A stretch of DNA of 64,000 bases, from contig VNWV01000002.1 in the NCBI GenBank assembly GCA_009801085.1, positions 4,774,001 through 4,838,000 of the forward strand, given 5' to 3'. The DNA is from Lasiodiplodia sp. COLG20. Lineage: Eukaryota > Ascomycota > Dothideomycetes > Botryosphaeriales > Botryosphaeriaceae. A program made the position numbers and the translations under genes. The number at the start of each line of letters is the position of its first letter. Positions within the stretch are counted from its first letter, which is position 1. This document shows positions 1 to 11,354 of this stretch, one piece after another. The notes under the pieces were generated by a model. That model had not been told where the DNA came from and did not search any database. It was given only the letters and a program-made list of their open reading frames with translations.

Positions 1-824
1 CAATGCCGCTCCATGCTTCGGACAACCGGCATTGACGCAAGAACCATTCTTGGCCTTGGGCCGGCATTGCCGAGTCTTCATGTGTAAAGGAAGTTGGTCC
101 GAATTCACACCACAGTACCGACCATTCAGGAGCTGGCACCGAACCATGTGCAATTCCCCGCCCCCCAAAGCCGGCCATAACCACGCTAAATATGCACACA
201 CCCTAGGCGAGAAAAAAAATCCTTGAAGATAAAGTCGATCTGCGCTGAATAGAATAGGTGGCTGATGTTGATGGCTTCATATTATTCTGCATCCCTGCAA
301 ACCCCCATCGAGTGTGTCCTTGAACAGCTGCACGCATGGCCAATCAATACTGAATTTTCAAAGTCAACAACGGGCGAGATCTGGTTTCACGGCCGGAGTC
401 TAGCGTGAGCGTTCAGTATGGCATTGCGCTCTTATTAAAATGCTGTGTTCGTCCGAATGGTTTTGGAGATATCTTTACGAATGAGCGCAAAATCATGTGC
501 AATAGACTCACTAAGAATTCATTCAGTATAGCCCAGCCTGCGGTATGGAAAGTCAAGGCGTTGGTTCGAACTAAGTCGTTAGTGTCAATAATCCTTCAGG
601 GCAGGGTCCCGCTGATGACTTTGCGCGCAAATCTGAAAGAGTCTTATTGGGTATATTCGCTATTTGAACCAATGATCAGTCGCTTGCTGATTTCGTGATG
701 ACCATGAGGTGCTGCAATTTACAACGAAATCTCGTGCTCGTTCATTTCTTACGCATCGAGTGGCTTCTGGGCGTAAACGACGTGGCTGTTCGGAGACGAT
801 TCACGGTTAGTGCGTCCAAAAGAG
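1..824. other. intergenic, no gene seen
   Basis: Left edge of the window, somewhat AT-richer than most of the rest. Only short ORFs without recognisable domains. I see no tRNA or repeat here. Confidence 0.6.
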
Positions 825-1875
825 TTAGTCAGGGGCATATACTGACAAGTTATGCTGTGCCTGCAGCTTTGGGTTGTTCAAGTCTTTCCTGACGTCAGCG
901 AGGAAGACCTGGACCTCCTCGGGCTTCCAGCCCTGAGCGGTAAAGACACGCATCGCAGCGCTCTCCAGACCCTCCTTGAACTGCACCAGATCAAGAGCGC
1001 CAATCTCCTTCATTTTCCGATCCTTGGGCCAGGTGCCGACAGGCAGGGGGAACAGCCTGTGGGTGATATTCTCGAAGCCAGCATCCTTGACCCAGCCCTC
1101 AAGCTTAGGGCCGGGCTCGGGTTCCCTACCCCAAGCCTTGACACCCTCGATGACGCCATCACACCACTTGTCCAGAGGACAGCCAGGCTTGAACTCGCCG
1201 CTGGTGGTGTAGAATTTCATGGTGAAATCCTGCAGTTCTATCCAGCCGCCAGGCTTGAGGAAGCGGTATGCCTGCTGGACGAGCCTGGGCCAGTCTTTGA
1301 TGGTTCCGGCGAGGTAGCGAGCGTGGACGTAGTCGAATTTGTTGCTGTAGAGCCAGTCCTGCTCACAGTCGTCTATCTCGAACTTGCAATTGGGCGGAAG
1401 CATGGCAGGCTGGATGGGCGACAAGTCAGTGCCCAGAACCTCGGCCGAAGGGTACTCGTCGGCCATCTCAATGGCCCATATGCCAGTGCCGGTGCCAATG
1501 TCGAGGATCCGCTGGGGATTCTTTGGGATGGGGGCCAGGTGCAGCTCGCCACCACATCTCAGGGTGAGGATGTGGTGGAACAGGTCCAGACGGTCCATCT
1601 CGGCCTCGTCGTTTGGCAGGAAATACTTTTCGCCATAGGCGTGGTAGCGGCGGCCGTTCTCGAAGGTGTAGTTGAAGATACTCGACCTCAGAGAGGTCGT
1701 GTAACTCTCACTGCAGGGATTGGTCAGATGTTATCACGGCGAGACGAAACAGCACATACGCATCGTCTCCCAGGGCCGAATCGGTCTCGCTATGCGAGTC
1801 GGCCTCGATAACAAGGTCGGGACTGGGGTCTGCAGCGGGCGGCTGCTCGGCGGGCGTGTTCTGGGGGGAAGACAT
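825..1875 (-). CDS. LaeA-like SAM-dependent methyltransferase
   Basis: Two exons on the minus strand: 1760..1875 and 825..1710, with a 49-bp intron at 1711..1759 (GTATGT donor, CTGCAG acceptor). The joined frame gives 333 residues, usual for the fungal LaeA-like/UMTA class I methyltransferases. SAM motif I reads DIGTGTGIWAIE and is followed by an acidic motif (GTDLSPIQP) and a post-motif loop (LKPGGWIELQD). These enzymes are known as global regulators of secondary metabolism or as tailoring methyltransferases. No polyketide or peptide synthase lies nearby, so nothing links this one to a local cluster. The start at 1875 is the first ATG of the Ser/Pro/Glu-rich leader. The family call is firm. 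Orthology to LaeA itself is not claimed, since many paralogues exist per genome. Confidence 0.88.
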
Positions 1876-4047
1876 GTTGGTTGTTGGCGGAGAGTCTCAG
1901 AATTGGAGGTGATGAAAGAAGAGGAAGGCGCCCCTCTTCTTTTCGGCGAGCGCGGGTGGGTTTGGTCAGGCAGGTGCGGAAGTGCGCCGAGCTTTGCGCA
2001 CCGTTACCACGCCGCCGGATTCTGCAAGTGCAAAAGGAGCATCGCCGCGGTGTGGGTCTGCTCCTCTTGAGGCTTGACTAGGCATGACCAGCCGCAGGAC
2101 GAGGCATTGCGCCGCGCCACCCCTTGCGTGTGCGACGACTGTCAGCTGTCTCTGAGCAGAATCATGATGATCTGCACGGCAAACAACCCTGGGCGATCCC
2201 ACGCGACGCTCGATCGGGCCTTTTTCTCATCTCGCAGAGCGGCGACGATACAGGAAGCCTCACGTTGCAGCCGCTAGTGGCCGTTGGCAGCGCTACGGAG
2301 TAACAATCAGCCTGCGGCATCGCGCCGTCGCCGCGCCGCTCCTGACACCTGACAGCTCGCCGCTGAGTCGACCGCTTCCCCAGCTCTATGCACGTGCAGC
2401 ATTCGATAGCCGACCATCTGCCTGGCACTGTCCTCGGCCCCGCGCGATGGCGCCCTGCCGTACCACGCTGATGAGCTAGTCTCCACCACCCACCCGTTCA
2501 CGCCCATCCGCCCCCCAACAGGGCAATGCGTGTCCTCCTTGGCTCTGGCAATCCCGCTGCATCGGCTCTGGGGGGCGCTCCGATCGCTTTCGCGTTCAGT
2601 TATCGTGTCACGGGAGCTCGCTTTCCCGGTCTCCGAAGACCGTGTCAAGTACCACACCGTCTCTCCGCTTGAAAGCCCGCTCCGCCTATCACGCCGTTGA
2701 ATGACAAAACAGGTCTTTGCTAATGCACCAATGATCCTCATCCAGCGCATCCTGCTGCTTTCGCCAGCCTCAGACATCATCGTCCCCCTGTGGTTCGCTT
2801 AGTCATCTGCACCTCCACGCGTTCACCTCGCAACTCCGGGCTACCGTCATCCAATCGAGTGGCTTCGGGAGTGGAGAGAGCCAGAGTGAAGATTCGGCTA
2901 CGGATATCCGGTCATTTTTGGAGCCCGGATCTTCAACCTTAATAACCCCACGCGTCCTTGCAGTCGGATTTCAAATGCTGGCTGCGATATATCTGAGTCC
3001 TCACGTCTCTACCGAAGCTTATTTGCACATGCTGTGCGGCTGATGACCAAGCTCAGCCTCCACGTCATTTTCTGCATCATCTACCGACGTGCACCACTCT
3101 CTCCATATGTGTTGTTGTCCACCGCATGTTTCGGAAGCCGAGTGATCAAGACATACCTATCACTTCTGCACTCATCTCGAGATCCCATGACTGATTACCA
3201 GCGTCAAATAAGATCCGGACGACCCGATCATAAGCTGAAGGAAGACACAGATACTGGGTCCGCTAATCCCCCACGAAAAGTGCCGGCGGATGGACTTCAA
3301 TTCCGGTTCCTCCAATCTGAGTCATTCAATAAACTACGCTTAAAGGCAACGTCACCCTTTAGTCATTTGCTTGTTTCGATCCGATAGGTTCCTATTTCTT
3401 TTCCATCCATCAACTTTAAAGCACCCATGACTTTTAAGAACCTAACGTTAAATTTGTCAGGCGTATCGTCAAATCCGTGGAGGGCCGATAGTGCAGGCTT
3501 TTTGTTCGGCAGCTATCGCCTACCTGGATTGGCTGATAGGCGAATATGTACATTCGGCTCCAAATTAGACTTGCAGCTGAACGTGCTGCCAATTGCATTC
3601 GACAATCCGTAGACGCCGAAACATTGCGGTTGTCTATTTTTAGCCCCCGGCTGACAGCGCACGCAGTCAGCCCCCATCCTGTTGCTCCCAGCCCCGCTTC
3701 TCGATTGGGACGTGGACAGCTAGAGGCAAGTTCCATATCTGAAATGGTGTTGCTGACTTGCAGTTCACCCTTCGGACCCCATGCGAAGTACACAGCCTTA
3801 CAAGGCCTGGGCACTGCCCTCATCTCCTGCGTTTTGTTTGTGGCTGGCTAGCATCGGAATATAACTGCGGTTGTGGCCCCACCCCCGCGAAAGTCACAGT
3901 TTATGGAACACTACTTCTCCCTTATTTTTCCCTTGTTTTTAGCGTGTTTCGGCGGCTGCTTTATTGTGATGCCCTATTGCCTTCTAACGACGAGCACATG
4001 CCGGACGTTCGAGCCATCATTGAGTACTTGCGTTTAGTACTTGCATC
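1876..4047. other. intergenic, no gene seen
   Basis: About 2.2 kb between the divergent methyltransferase and membrane-protein genes. Overlapping short ORFs in all frames have arbitrary Arg/Ser-rich composition. No domain, tRNA or repeat was recognised. It presumably holds both promoters. Confidence 0.55.
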
Positions 4048-5339
4048 ATGGCTTACCACGACATCGATATCCCTCTACGTACGTATTTGCAATCTATCTG
4101 GGTAAAGCCCAGGCTCACACCTCTCCAGCAGCCTTCATCGCCATCGATTGGATCGGCATGACCCTTGCCCTCATCCCCATCCTCCTTCGTTTCCATCTCC
4201 GCCGGCACCAAATACAACCTCAACCCTTCACCCGCAACCTCTCCGACGCCCTCATCGTCCTTGCCTGGCTCTCCGGCATCGTCCTCATCAGCATTAACAC
4301 GTGGAAAAACAGCCTGCGCCAACGCTACATCCACACGCCGCCCTCGGACCTCTACTACGGCGTCCCACGCCACCTGGCTGCGCACCTGCTCTACGTCTCG
4401 TGGATCTCGCTCTTCTTCATCTACATCTCCCTCTGGTCGGCCAAGTTCGCGCTGCTCGCCTTCTACGCCAGCCTGCTGCGGCTGCAGGGCCGGTGGGCGC
4501 GCGTCACGCTCGTCTGCGCCGCCGTCTTCACAGCCGCCACCTTCGGGCTGCACGTCGCGCTGCTGACGCGCTGGTGCACGCCGACGTCCAGCAACTGGAA
4601 CATCGACGGCGAGCTGTGCAGCGCCGTCCACGACATCAAGAGCGTCACCGTCTCGACGGCCGCCAACGTCGCCACCGACCTCGCCATCCTGTGCATCCCG
4701 CTCTTCGCCCTGGCGTCGCTGCGCCGCGACACCAACGGCTACCGCAAGGGCGCGTTGGTTTCCCCGTCGTCGTCGTCGTCGACGTCGTCGTCTTTCTTGT
4801 CGTTGGGTGCCGGCAGCGGGACCACCTGGGGCAAGGCTGAGCTCAGCGGGCTGGCGGTCGTGCTGATCATGGCGGCGCTGAGCATCACGTCGGCGTTGGC
4901 GAGATTCATTACGCTCGAGCTGGTGCAGGACGTGCCGAAGGCGAATATCACGCACACGATTGACGTGTGGGCGCTCGTCGAGATCGTGGCGAGTTTGCTG
5001 GCTGTGTGCTTGCCGAGCTTGCGGGCATTTGTAAGGAGGTGGAAGGAAGGCAGTAAGAGGGCCAGCAGGGATGTGGAGGTGAGAAAAGCTGCGATGGTGT
5101 CTACTGCGGATGGGAGCGTGAGGAGTGACAGCATTGGTACGATCATCGAGATGGAGCTGGGCATAGGTGGTGGGCGGCTGGGTACGGAGATGAGTCCGAT
5201 GAGGCCGATGAGTCCGGCTGTACTACAACAAGAAAGGGCGGATCCCGGGAGGGTGGATGCGAGGAGAATGGACTCGGGGTTTTTGAGCGTGGAGGAAAGA
5301 ATGGGGACGGCGCATACGAGTGCCGAGAGACTGTTATGA
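4048..5339 (+). CDS. seven-TM rhodopsin-like integral membrane protein (PTH11/SAT4 type)
   Basis: Exons 4048..4078 and 4129..5339 with a 50-bp intron (GTACGT donor, CTCAC branch-like site, CCAG acceptor). Together they give 413 residues starting MAYHDIDIPL and running straight into the first membrane helix. Hydrophobic segments follow: residues about 12-32, a second near FTRNLSDALIVLAWLSG, then four or five more to about residue 300. The conserved pattern of an extracellular Cys followed by N-x3-D-x-A-I-L-x-I-P before TM5/6 is that of the fungal rhodopsin domain. The C-terminal 110 residues are hydrophilic and Ser/Arg-rich (cytosolic tail), and a CGT repeat encodes a Ser run in the TM5-TM6 loop. 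The family includes PTH11-like candidate receptors. The ligand is unknown. Confidence 0.8.
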
Positions 5340-5702
5340 GAGATGATCTATCACGATACCATGTTCATTTTCTGTAAAGCTAACACGAATGCTTAATGTC
5401 TAAATCATCCAAAACATAAAGCTCATTGAAGATAAGGTTTTTGATGTTATATAGAATTTCTGGCACGGCGCTAAAGACTGTCTCGCGTGACGAACCCCCG
5501 GTAAGCGAGGCGCATAACCGTGCTCTGCTGCTGCCTGCCTGCCTGCCTCTTCTTTGCTGCCTTCATCCATTATACACAACGCTTCGGCGGTTTTCCCATC
5601 AAGACTGATTCTACAGACACGCTCCAAGGTATGTTGAATTTCATGGTACACACTCGAATGGCAATAGAGCTCATCAGTCAGAACATTGCACAGCAGCACA
5701 AC
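5340..5702. other. short intergenic
   Basis: 3' region of the membrane-protein gene and 5' region of the next gene. An open frame extends upstream of 5703 and contains another ATG at 5631, so the start of the next gene is uncertain. Confidence 0.5.
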
Positions 5703-6335
5703 ATGAAGTCCGAGGATACAGATGCATCCTCGCACGACACTAGCAACGTCCATCCGCCATCACCACCGCCGCCGCCACCACCACCACCACCCCTAAAACC
5801 ACCAGCATCAGAAGGCAACTACCACCAAACACCACGGCAGTCATTAATGGCAGCCAAGTTTGCGGCTTTCCAAAACGCTCGGGAGGCCCGGGAACGCGAG
5901 GCTGAAGCTCCACCCACTTTCTCTCCTTGTCACTTCTTTTTCTACGGCACTCTGATGGACCCCGATGTCGTTCAGTCTGTGCTTTCCCTCACACATCCCT
6001 TAGATGTCAAGAAGGCGAGAGTCCTGGGGTACTCAATCAAGATGTGGGGGATTTACCCTGCACTTGTACCCTGCGAAGGCGGCGAGGTTCTGGGAGTCGC
6101 GTGCAAGATCACCAGTTTTGACCATTTTATAGAGCTTTGCCGCTATGAGACATTCAAGTACAAGCCGTGTTTCTGCACTATAGTTTTAGACGATGGGACA
6201 GAGTTGAAAGATTCTCGCACATTCATTTGGTCGGGCGAGCCGGACAGCTCTGAGCTTTCAGAGGGATCATTTGATCTTGAACGTTATCAGAAACACTTCA
6301 AGCAGTCTCTTCTTCGAGAAAGAGCGAGGGATTGA
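5703..6335 (+). CDS. AIG2-like gamma-glutamylcyclotransferase-fold protein
   Basis: Single exon of 210 residues from the ATG at 5703, which has A at -3. An in-frame ATG at 5631 would add 24 residues. The N-terminal 70 residues are low complexity with a run of about 12 prolines. The rest carries the AIG2/GGCT fold: FFYGTLMDPDVV (the YGxL substrate-loop motif), a central ALVPCEGGEVLGV strand, and RYETFKYKP where family members have the conserved YE. Known members act on gamma-glutamyl or related amide substrates, but most fungal AIG2-like proteins have no assigned substrate. The first gene downstream lies more than 1.2 kb away. Confidence 0.8.
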   Translation: MKSEDTDASSHDTSNVHPPSPPPPPPPPPPLKPPASEGNYHQTPRQSLMAAKFAAFQNAREAREREAEAPPTFSPCHFFFYGTLMDPDVVQSVLSLTHPLDVKKARVLGYSIKMWGIYPALVPCEGGEVLGVACKITSFDHFIELCRYETFKYKPCFCTIVLDDGTELKDSRTFIWSGEPDSSELSEGSFDLERYQKHFKQSLLRERARD

Positions 6336-7585
6336 TAGAGCTTTCATACCGGTCATTTAGAATAAAGTCCAATAGACCCAAACTCCTCCAATGCATTGAG
6401 ATGTAACGGTCAACATCCGAGATCGTAGGATCGCACAGTCACTTCATTCTGACGCCTCTTGGTGACACGTCAAAATACTAGGCACGGCTGGTTGTGTGGG
6501 GCTTTGACGTAGAGGTTAAGGCACTGGATTGGATGAAAAATATGTTATCCAAATTTAGACACTCAGTTCAACTTAACCAAACAATCGCTCATGCATTTCT
6601 CTGCTTCAAGAAGCTGTGATGCAGGCACTTACTGAAGCGGAAAGTCGCATATGCTCATTCCCTCAGACAACCCTCAAGCTCTCATCTCGGCCATCCTTGT
6701 CCACGGCTTGGCCGGAAGCATTCTTGCTCTCGTTAGATGAGTCCTGTTTCGAAACCACAAGGATCTCCCAATCAGCATTCTTCCAGCCCTGTAGCAAAGG
6801 GAAAGGGCTCATCGGGGGATCTGCCCGACACTCCGCGGCAAGTCCGTCCATTTTTTTGAGCCGCTTTGACCGGTATGACCCAGATCCGGCTCGTCGGGAA
6901 TGTGACCAACGTTCTTTTTCCTGCCTTCCCCTTCCATGAAAGGTGGTAGATGCAATATGCATGAACTCTCGTGGCGTTTCAGATCCTTCCCCCTCCTGTC
7001 TTCGGAACGGTCTCGACATCTTGCAGTGTGTAACAAAAGTGGCATGGCATTCCTGAATGCTTTATGGATAACGGCCGTCACTTCCGAGACATTCTCTGAT
7101 GCAACAAAAGATGGGCATACATGTTACTAATAGCTTAAGATTAATGTGTGTAGTACTCGTCTGACAGTTTTGTTTCCTAAATTGGCTTCTAGAGTGATTT
7201 GTCGGTGTCAAAGTTCTGTTTCCAATTGTTTTAATGAAGAGTGGACAGTGATCTTTTGAGCTCCGTCAAAGCAAATAAAACAACAAAATTCGCAATTTAC
7301 AACTGAGTGGTATCATTCTCTGAACTTGAAAAAGCCACAACATTTTGCCCAAGCCAGATTCCAAAGAATGCTTTCAACTTTGAATCTTTCTTCCTCGGTC
7401 CTTCTTTCGTAGCCGCGTAAATCCAACAAACCTTCAAATATTAAAAAGTAGTATCGTCCAGACGAAAGAATTAAAAGCTTAACCGTGTATCTCCTTCACA
7501 CTGTTGGTTTTCCGTGATGGATCTCAAAGAACGCACTCTTCTTTTCGTTCTTTTTCTTTTCCTTTCTCCCCCCCAGCGGCCCTGC
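6336..7585. other. intergenic, no gene seen
   Basis: About 1.25 kb between convergent genes. The right part is AT-rich. Short ORFs only, and none is convincing. Confidence 0.55.
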
Positions 7586-8754
7586 TCATTCTCCATTCCC
7601 ACACCCGCACCCGGAACCACCACCAAGAGTAGTCTCCGAATCCCTCCCCATGCTCTTCCAGCTCTTAGTGCTCTTCGTGCTTTTCGTCTCTCCACCACCA
7701 CCACCGCCGCCGCCAACAGCCTGCATCTCGACCCCTTGCGCACCACCACCGCCATGATGCAGCACCCCGCCCCCATTCTCCCACTCCAACCCCTGCCCGA
7801 CGAACCCCCACTTCCCCCTCCTCCTCTCCTCCATCTCCGCCTCCGACGACGCCGTCGCACCCGCGCCCGACAGCCGCCGCAGCTTCCTCGCCCGCCGATG
7901 TTGTTGTTGCTGCTGCAATGTGAAATGATGGCCGCCGCCGCCGCCACATTCCGTCATCATCGCTTCCTCGGGCGACACTGGGTGTGAGTTGTTCCAGCTG
8001 CCGCGCAGGAGGTTGATGGCGCTGAAGCGGCGGGACTGGCGTTTCGAGGGGCTGGTGTTGTTCGTCACAGCGGCGGCGGCGGCGGTGGGGAAGTGCGGGA
8101 CGGAGTAGGGTTGGTATTGGTGTTGGGCGGCTCTGCTGAGGGTGGAGGTGAGGGTCGTGGTGGTGGAGAGGTGGGGCGCGGAGCACGAGGTGTAGGTATT
8201 ATTATTGGTGGTGGTGGTGGTGGTGGTGGTTGGATTGAAGGAGGGGTATTGGCGGTCTTGGGTATAAGGTTGGTGGCTGAAGTAGCATGACACGTTGCTG
8301 TGGGTGAAGAAAGGGTTGGTGGTCGTCGTGGTGGGTGTGGGGGGCGTTGCGGAGCCAGGGGCTGGCGGCGAGAGGATTGGGAGAGGGGGTGTGGGTGGGA
8401 GGGTATCTAGGAATGCTTTCTCGCGGAGGAAGGCTTCTCTGTCAAGATGGGTTGTTGTGTTAGCAGTCGTTGTTCTTTAATAGAGGTGGTATGTTTATCA
8501 TTTGAGTGGAGTACTTACTGCTCAGGAGTCAACCCGTCAAATCTGATTTCCATCCGGCGGAAATCTTTTGGGGCATGCTGTTTCAATCAGTAAATCCGTT
8601 GTTGCAGCATCCCTATTATTCTATCGCACTTCATACGTACAATTTCGATGGGCGGTGCAGGTTTCTTGCGTGCACCGCAACAGGACAAGAATGGAGCCAA
8701 GAAGAAATTCTTGACTCTTGCGAGCCTCGTTTGTTGATTGTTGGGAGAAGCCAT
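7586..8754 (-). CDS. hypothetical low-complexity protein, three exons
   Basis: I do not recognise the family. Exons on the minus strand are 8641..8754, 8519..8577 and 7586..8438, with introns of 63 bp (GTACGT...AACAG) and 80 bp (GTAAGT...GACAG). The frame closes exactly at 341 residues. The N-terminal 80 residues look like real protein: a basic stretch with a Cys pair (FLSCCGARKK), then RRMEIRFDGLTPEQEAFL and a helix. The remainder is Pro/Thr, poly-Thr, poly-Asn, Gln, His and Gly runs encoded by trinucleotide repeats, with one conserved-looking island (RQSRRFSAINLLRGSW). A further intron in the repeat-rich tail cannot be excluded. Supporting evidence is the agreement of two splice junctions with one frame. 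The function is unknown, possibly a disordered scaffold or signalling protein. Confidence 0.6.
8180..8235 (+). repeat. GGT/ATT microsatellite inside the hypothetical gene
   Basis: Run of ATT followed by about nine GGT units, encoding poly-Asn and poly-Thr on the minus strand. It is probably length-variable between strains. Confidence 0.75.
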
Positions 8755-9835
8755 CCTTGGGACCGGCAAGCACTCCAGGTGTGTCAAAATAAAAATTTTG
8801 GTTGGTGATGGCCAGATCGATGATGGCTTGCAAGGTCGGAAGCCCGCCTTTCTCAGAGGAGGGTATCGCGCATGAGGATAGAATAGAAGCTACAAAACCA
8901 ACTGAACACGCCTGCTGTTGCAATGGGTAAGACGAACTACAGAATCACACGTAAAGGAGGGGACGCGTCTGACACAGACGAGATGATAGAGATGATGGTG
9001 TCGATGGAGGCGACGAGGGTGTCCGGAACAGCGACACCAAGCCGATGTTATAATCAGGAACACCTCGGTCGAAATTATGGATTCCCGTCGAGATGAGTCG
9101 CCACGCGGCAGCCGCTTCATTCCTTGCGTGTCATAGCCAGCTCTGCGAGGAGCTCGGGCTAGGCATTCTTCGTCCCTCGAGGACAAAGCGGGCAGGAGGT
9201 CGGACGTACGGGGTTACGCCTCGATACCGTTCGCTGGCCAGGAATGCCAGCACACAGATCGACCGGTATGGTGACATCGTCGGCTGTCTCAGCAGCCACT
9301 GGCGAAAGACCGGTAAGGGTGGATTTGGCAGCGCGCATTCTCAGAATGACAGCAACGAAATGTCAGTGTAACTGGTGCCTCCTGAGAACCGTTGAAGGGT
9401 TGTCTGACTGTCTGACTGTTTGACTTTGTCGACTCGTGGATGGAGAGGTTCCTCGCTACAGACGGTGCGTGTAACCATTCCTTGCATGTGCGGGCTCATT
9501 CCACAGGGAGGCCACCAAACGCGTGCAGCAGACGCGTAGCTCAGTCATATATCTAGCAATGATGCCCGGCTTAGCTGTCGTACGCTTATCACTTGGCGCT
9601 CGGCGTTGGCAGCGGGCCAATTCCATCGTGCCTTTGGCGGCCGAAGGGTGTGGTGAACTGACGGTCATGTGAGCACGCGTTTCCGCACCAGCGACGGGCC
9701 TTGCATCTGAGCGTTAGCAGCAAGCCACTTATGAAACAGTGATCGTCAGGTTCACCAGGTCCAGCCCGACGAAAGGGATTGAAGAAGCGGATCCTGCCCA
9801 CAGGGCTGAATTTAACCGGTTTAGCCTACACTTCT
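8755..9835. other. intergenic, no gene seen
   Basis: About 1.1 kb holding the promoter of the hypothetical gene and the 3' region of the aldehyde dehydrogenase gene. A small imperfect tandem repeat of a TCTGACTG unit lies near 9402-9425. Nothing else was recognised. Confidence 0.55.
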
Positions 9836-11354
9836 CTATTTGGGGTAGTCCTTCACATGGTAGCTCTTCAGCTTGACGAATTGATCGAAGCCGAATTTGC
9901 TGAGCGTCTGTCCTTTGCCCGACTCCTTCCAGCCCACCCATGCAAGGTCCTGCGGAAATGGTCAGTTCATGAAACACTTGAGGATCGTGCATAAAGGGAC
10001 TCACCGGCGCGGGATAATCGCAACGGTTCACGAACACGGTTCCTGCCTCCACGTCGTCTGCTAGCGCGTGTCCCTTCTCCACATCCTTGGTCCAGATGCT
10101 GGCGGTGAGGCCAAACTGGCTGTCGTTCATCAGACGAATCGCCTCACTGTCATCCTTCACCTTGACCACAGGAATGACCGGGCCGAACGTCTCCTCGGTG
10201 ATGACGGTCATGGTGTGATCGACATTCGTGAGAAGCGTAGGCGCAACGAAGTTGCCATCGGCAGGCGGGTTCTTGAAAGATTCATTGTCGGGAGTGGCAT
10301 CCTTTGCGCCCTTCTCCAAAGCCTCCTTAATGTGGGAACGGATGGTCTCGGCAGACCTCTTGGAGACTACCGGGCCAATGTGGGTCTTCGCATCGAAAGG
10401 ATCGCCCAGCTTGTAGCCCTTGAGGACTTCCTGGACAGCCGCCACGAACTCGTCGTGAACACTCTCCTGAACGTAGACGCGCTCAATGCTGCAGCAGCTC
10501 TGGCCAGAGTTGAAGACGGCGCCGTCAACGATTTCCTCGGCAGCCCACTTGATGTCTACATCGGGACGAATGTAGGCAGGGTCCTTGCCACCAAGTTCCA
10601 GACCAACCCGCACATCGATCCTGTCACTAGCGGCGCGTTGAACGGCTAAACCGCCAGCCACCGAGCCGGTGAAACACACCAGCTGGATTGCAGGATTCCT
10701 GACAAGAGTCTCGATCTGGGTGTACGAGCCACAGTGGAAATATTGAATGACGTTCGGAGGCAGGCCCGCGTCGGCGAAAACCTGGGCCAAGTGCTCTGCA
10801 CTGGTGGGGGTCTGCGGGGAGGGCTTCAGGATAACGGAATTGCCGGCGAGGATGGCGGGAACAACAGAGTTAATGAGGGTAAGGTAGGGGTACTGTTTCA
10901 CAATGCTGCGTTAGCCATGCACAAGATCGGGAGTGGCGCTGGCTCTTACGTTCCACGGGAACAAGATCAAAACGGGTCCAACCGGGACCTTCTTGATGTA
11001 GCGTTTGAAGCCTTTCTCAGGCTCACCATCTGTGGCAGCCAACGCCTCGTCGGAAACCTTCAGCAGGTAGTTGCCGCGCATCACGGCAGTCGAAACTTCC
11101 TTGGCAGTGTAGGCGATGGGACGGCCCATCTGCTCGGTGATCTCCTTGGCAATCTGATCCTTGCGAGCCTCAAGGTTTTCCATGGCCTTCTTGACAATGG
11201 CCTTACGCTCGTCCAGCGAGGTCTTGCGGAAGGCATTGAAAGCCTCTACCGCAGTTGCGGGGAGGCGCTGCAGGTCGATGTCCGACAAGCCATTGCGCAC
11301 GACAACAGGCTTGTTGGTGATGGGCGAGATGGTGGTGATGGTCTCGACAGACAT
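9836..11354 (-). CDS. aldehyde dehydrogenase (NAD(P)+-dependent)
   Basis: Three phase-0 exons: 10950..11354, 10005..10892 and 9836..9949. Introns are 57 bp (10893..10949) and 55 bp (9950..10004). The product has 468 residues, the usual length for a cytosolic ALDH. The cofactor motif is FTGSVAGG, the general-base Glu sits in GLELGGKDP, and the catalytic Cys in FNSGQSCCSIERV. The C-terminus retains the helix WVGWKESGKGQ and FDQFVKLKSY. It resembles fungal enzymes often annotated as succinate-semialdehyde or general aldehyde dehydrogenases. The substrate cannot be read from sequence. There is no peroxisomal or mitochondrial signal. The start at 11354 fits the family N-terminus. Confidence 0.93.

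Noticed and set aside
541..580. GGTTCGAA-like motif resembling a tRNA T-loop; similar hits near 21691 and 47882
   Set aside because: Flanking bases do not form a 5-bp T-stem and no A-box or acceptor stem is found. The 47882 hit lies in coding sequence.
852..1811. 319-codon plus-strand ORF opposite the methyltransferase gene
   Set aside because: Antisense shadow. The minus strand has clear SAM-binding motifs and a closed two-exon frame, while this ORF has no family features.
4053..4955. 300-codon minus-strand ORF opposite the seven-TM gene
   Set aside because: Arg/Glu/Asp-rich shadow in GC-rich coding DNA. The plus strand encodes the membrane helices.
825..5339. Secondary-metabolite cluster suggested by a LaeA-like methyltransferase next to a receptor-like protein
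   Set aside because: No polyketide synthase, peptide synthetase, terpene cyclase, P450 or efflux gene lies nearby. LaeA-like methyltransferases are numerous and often isolated.
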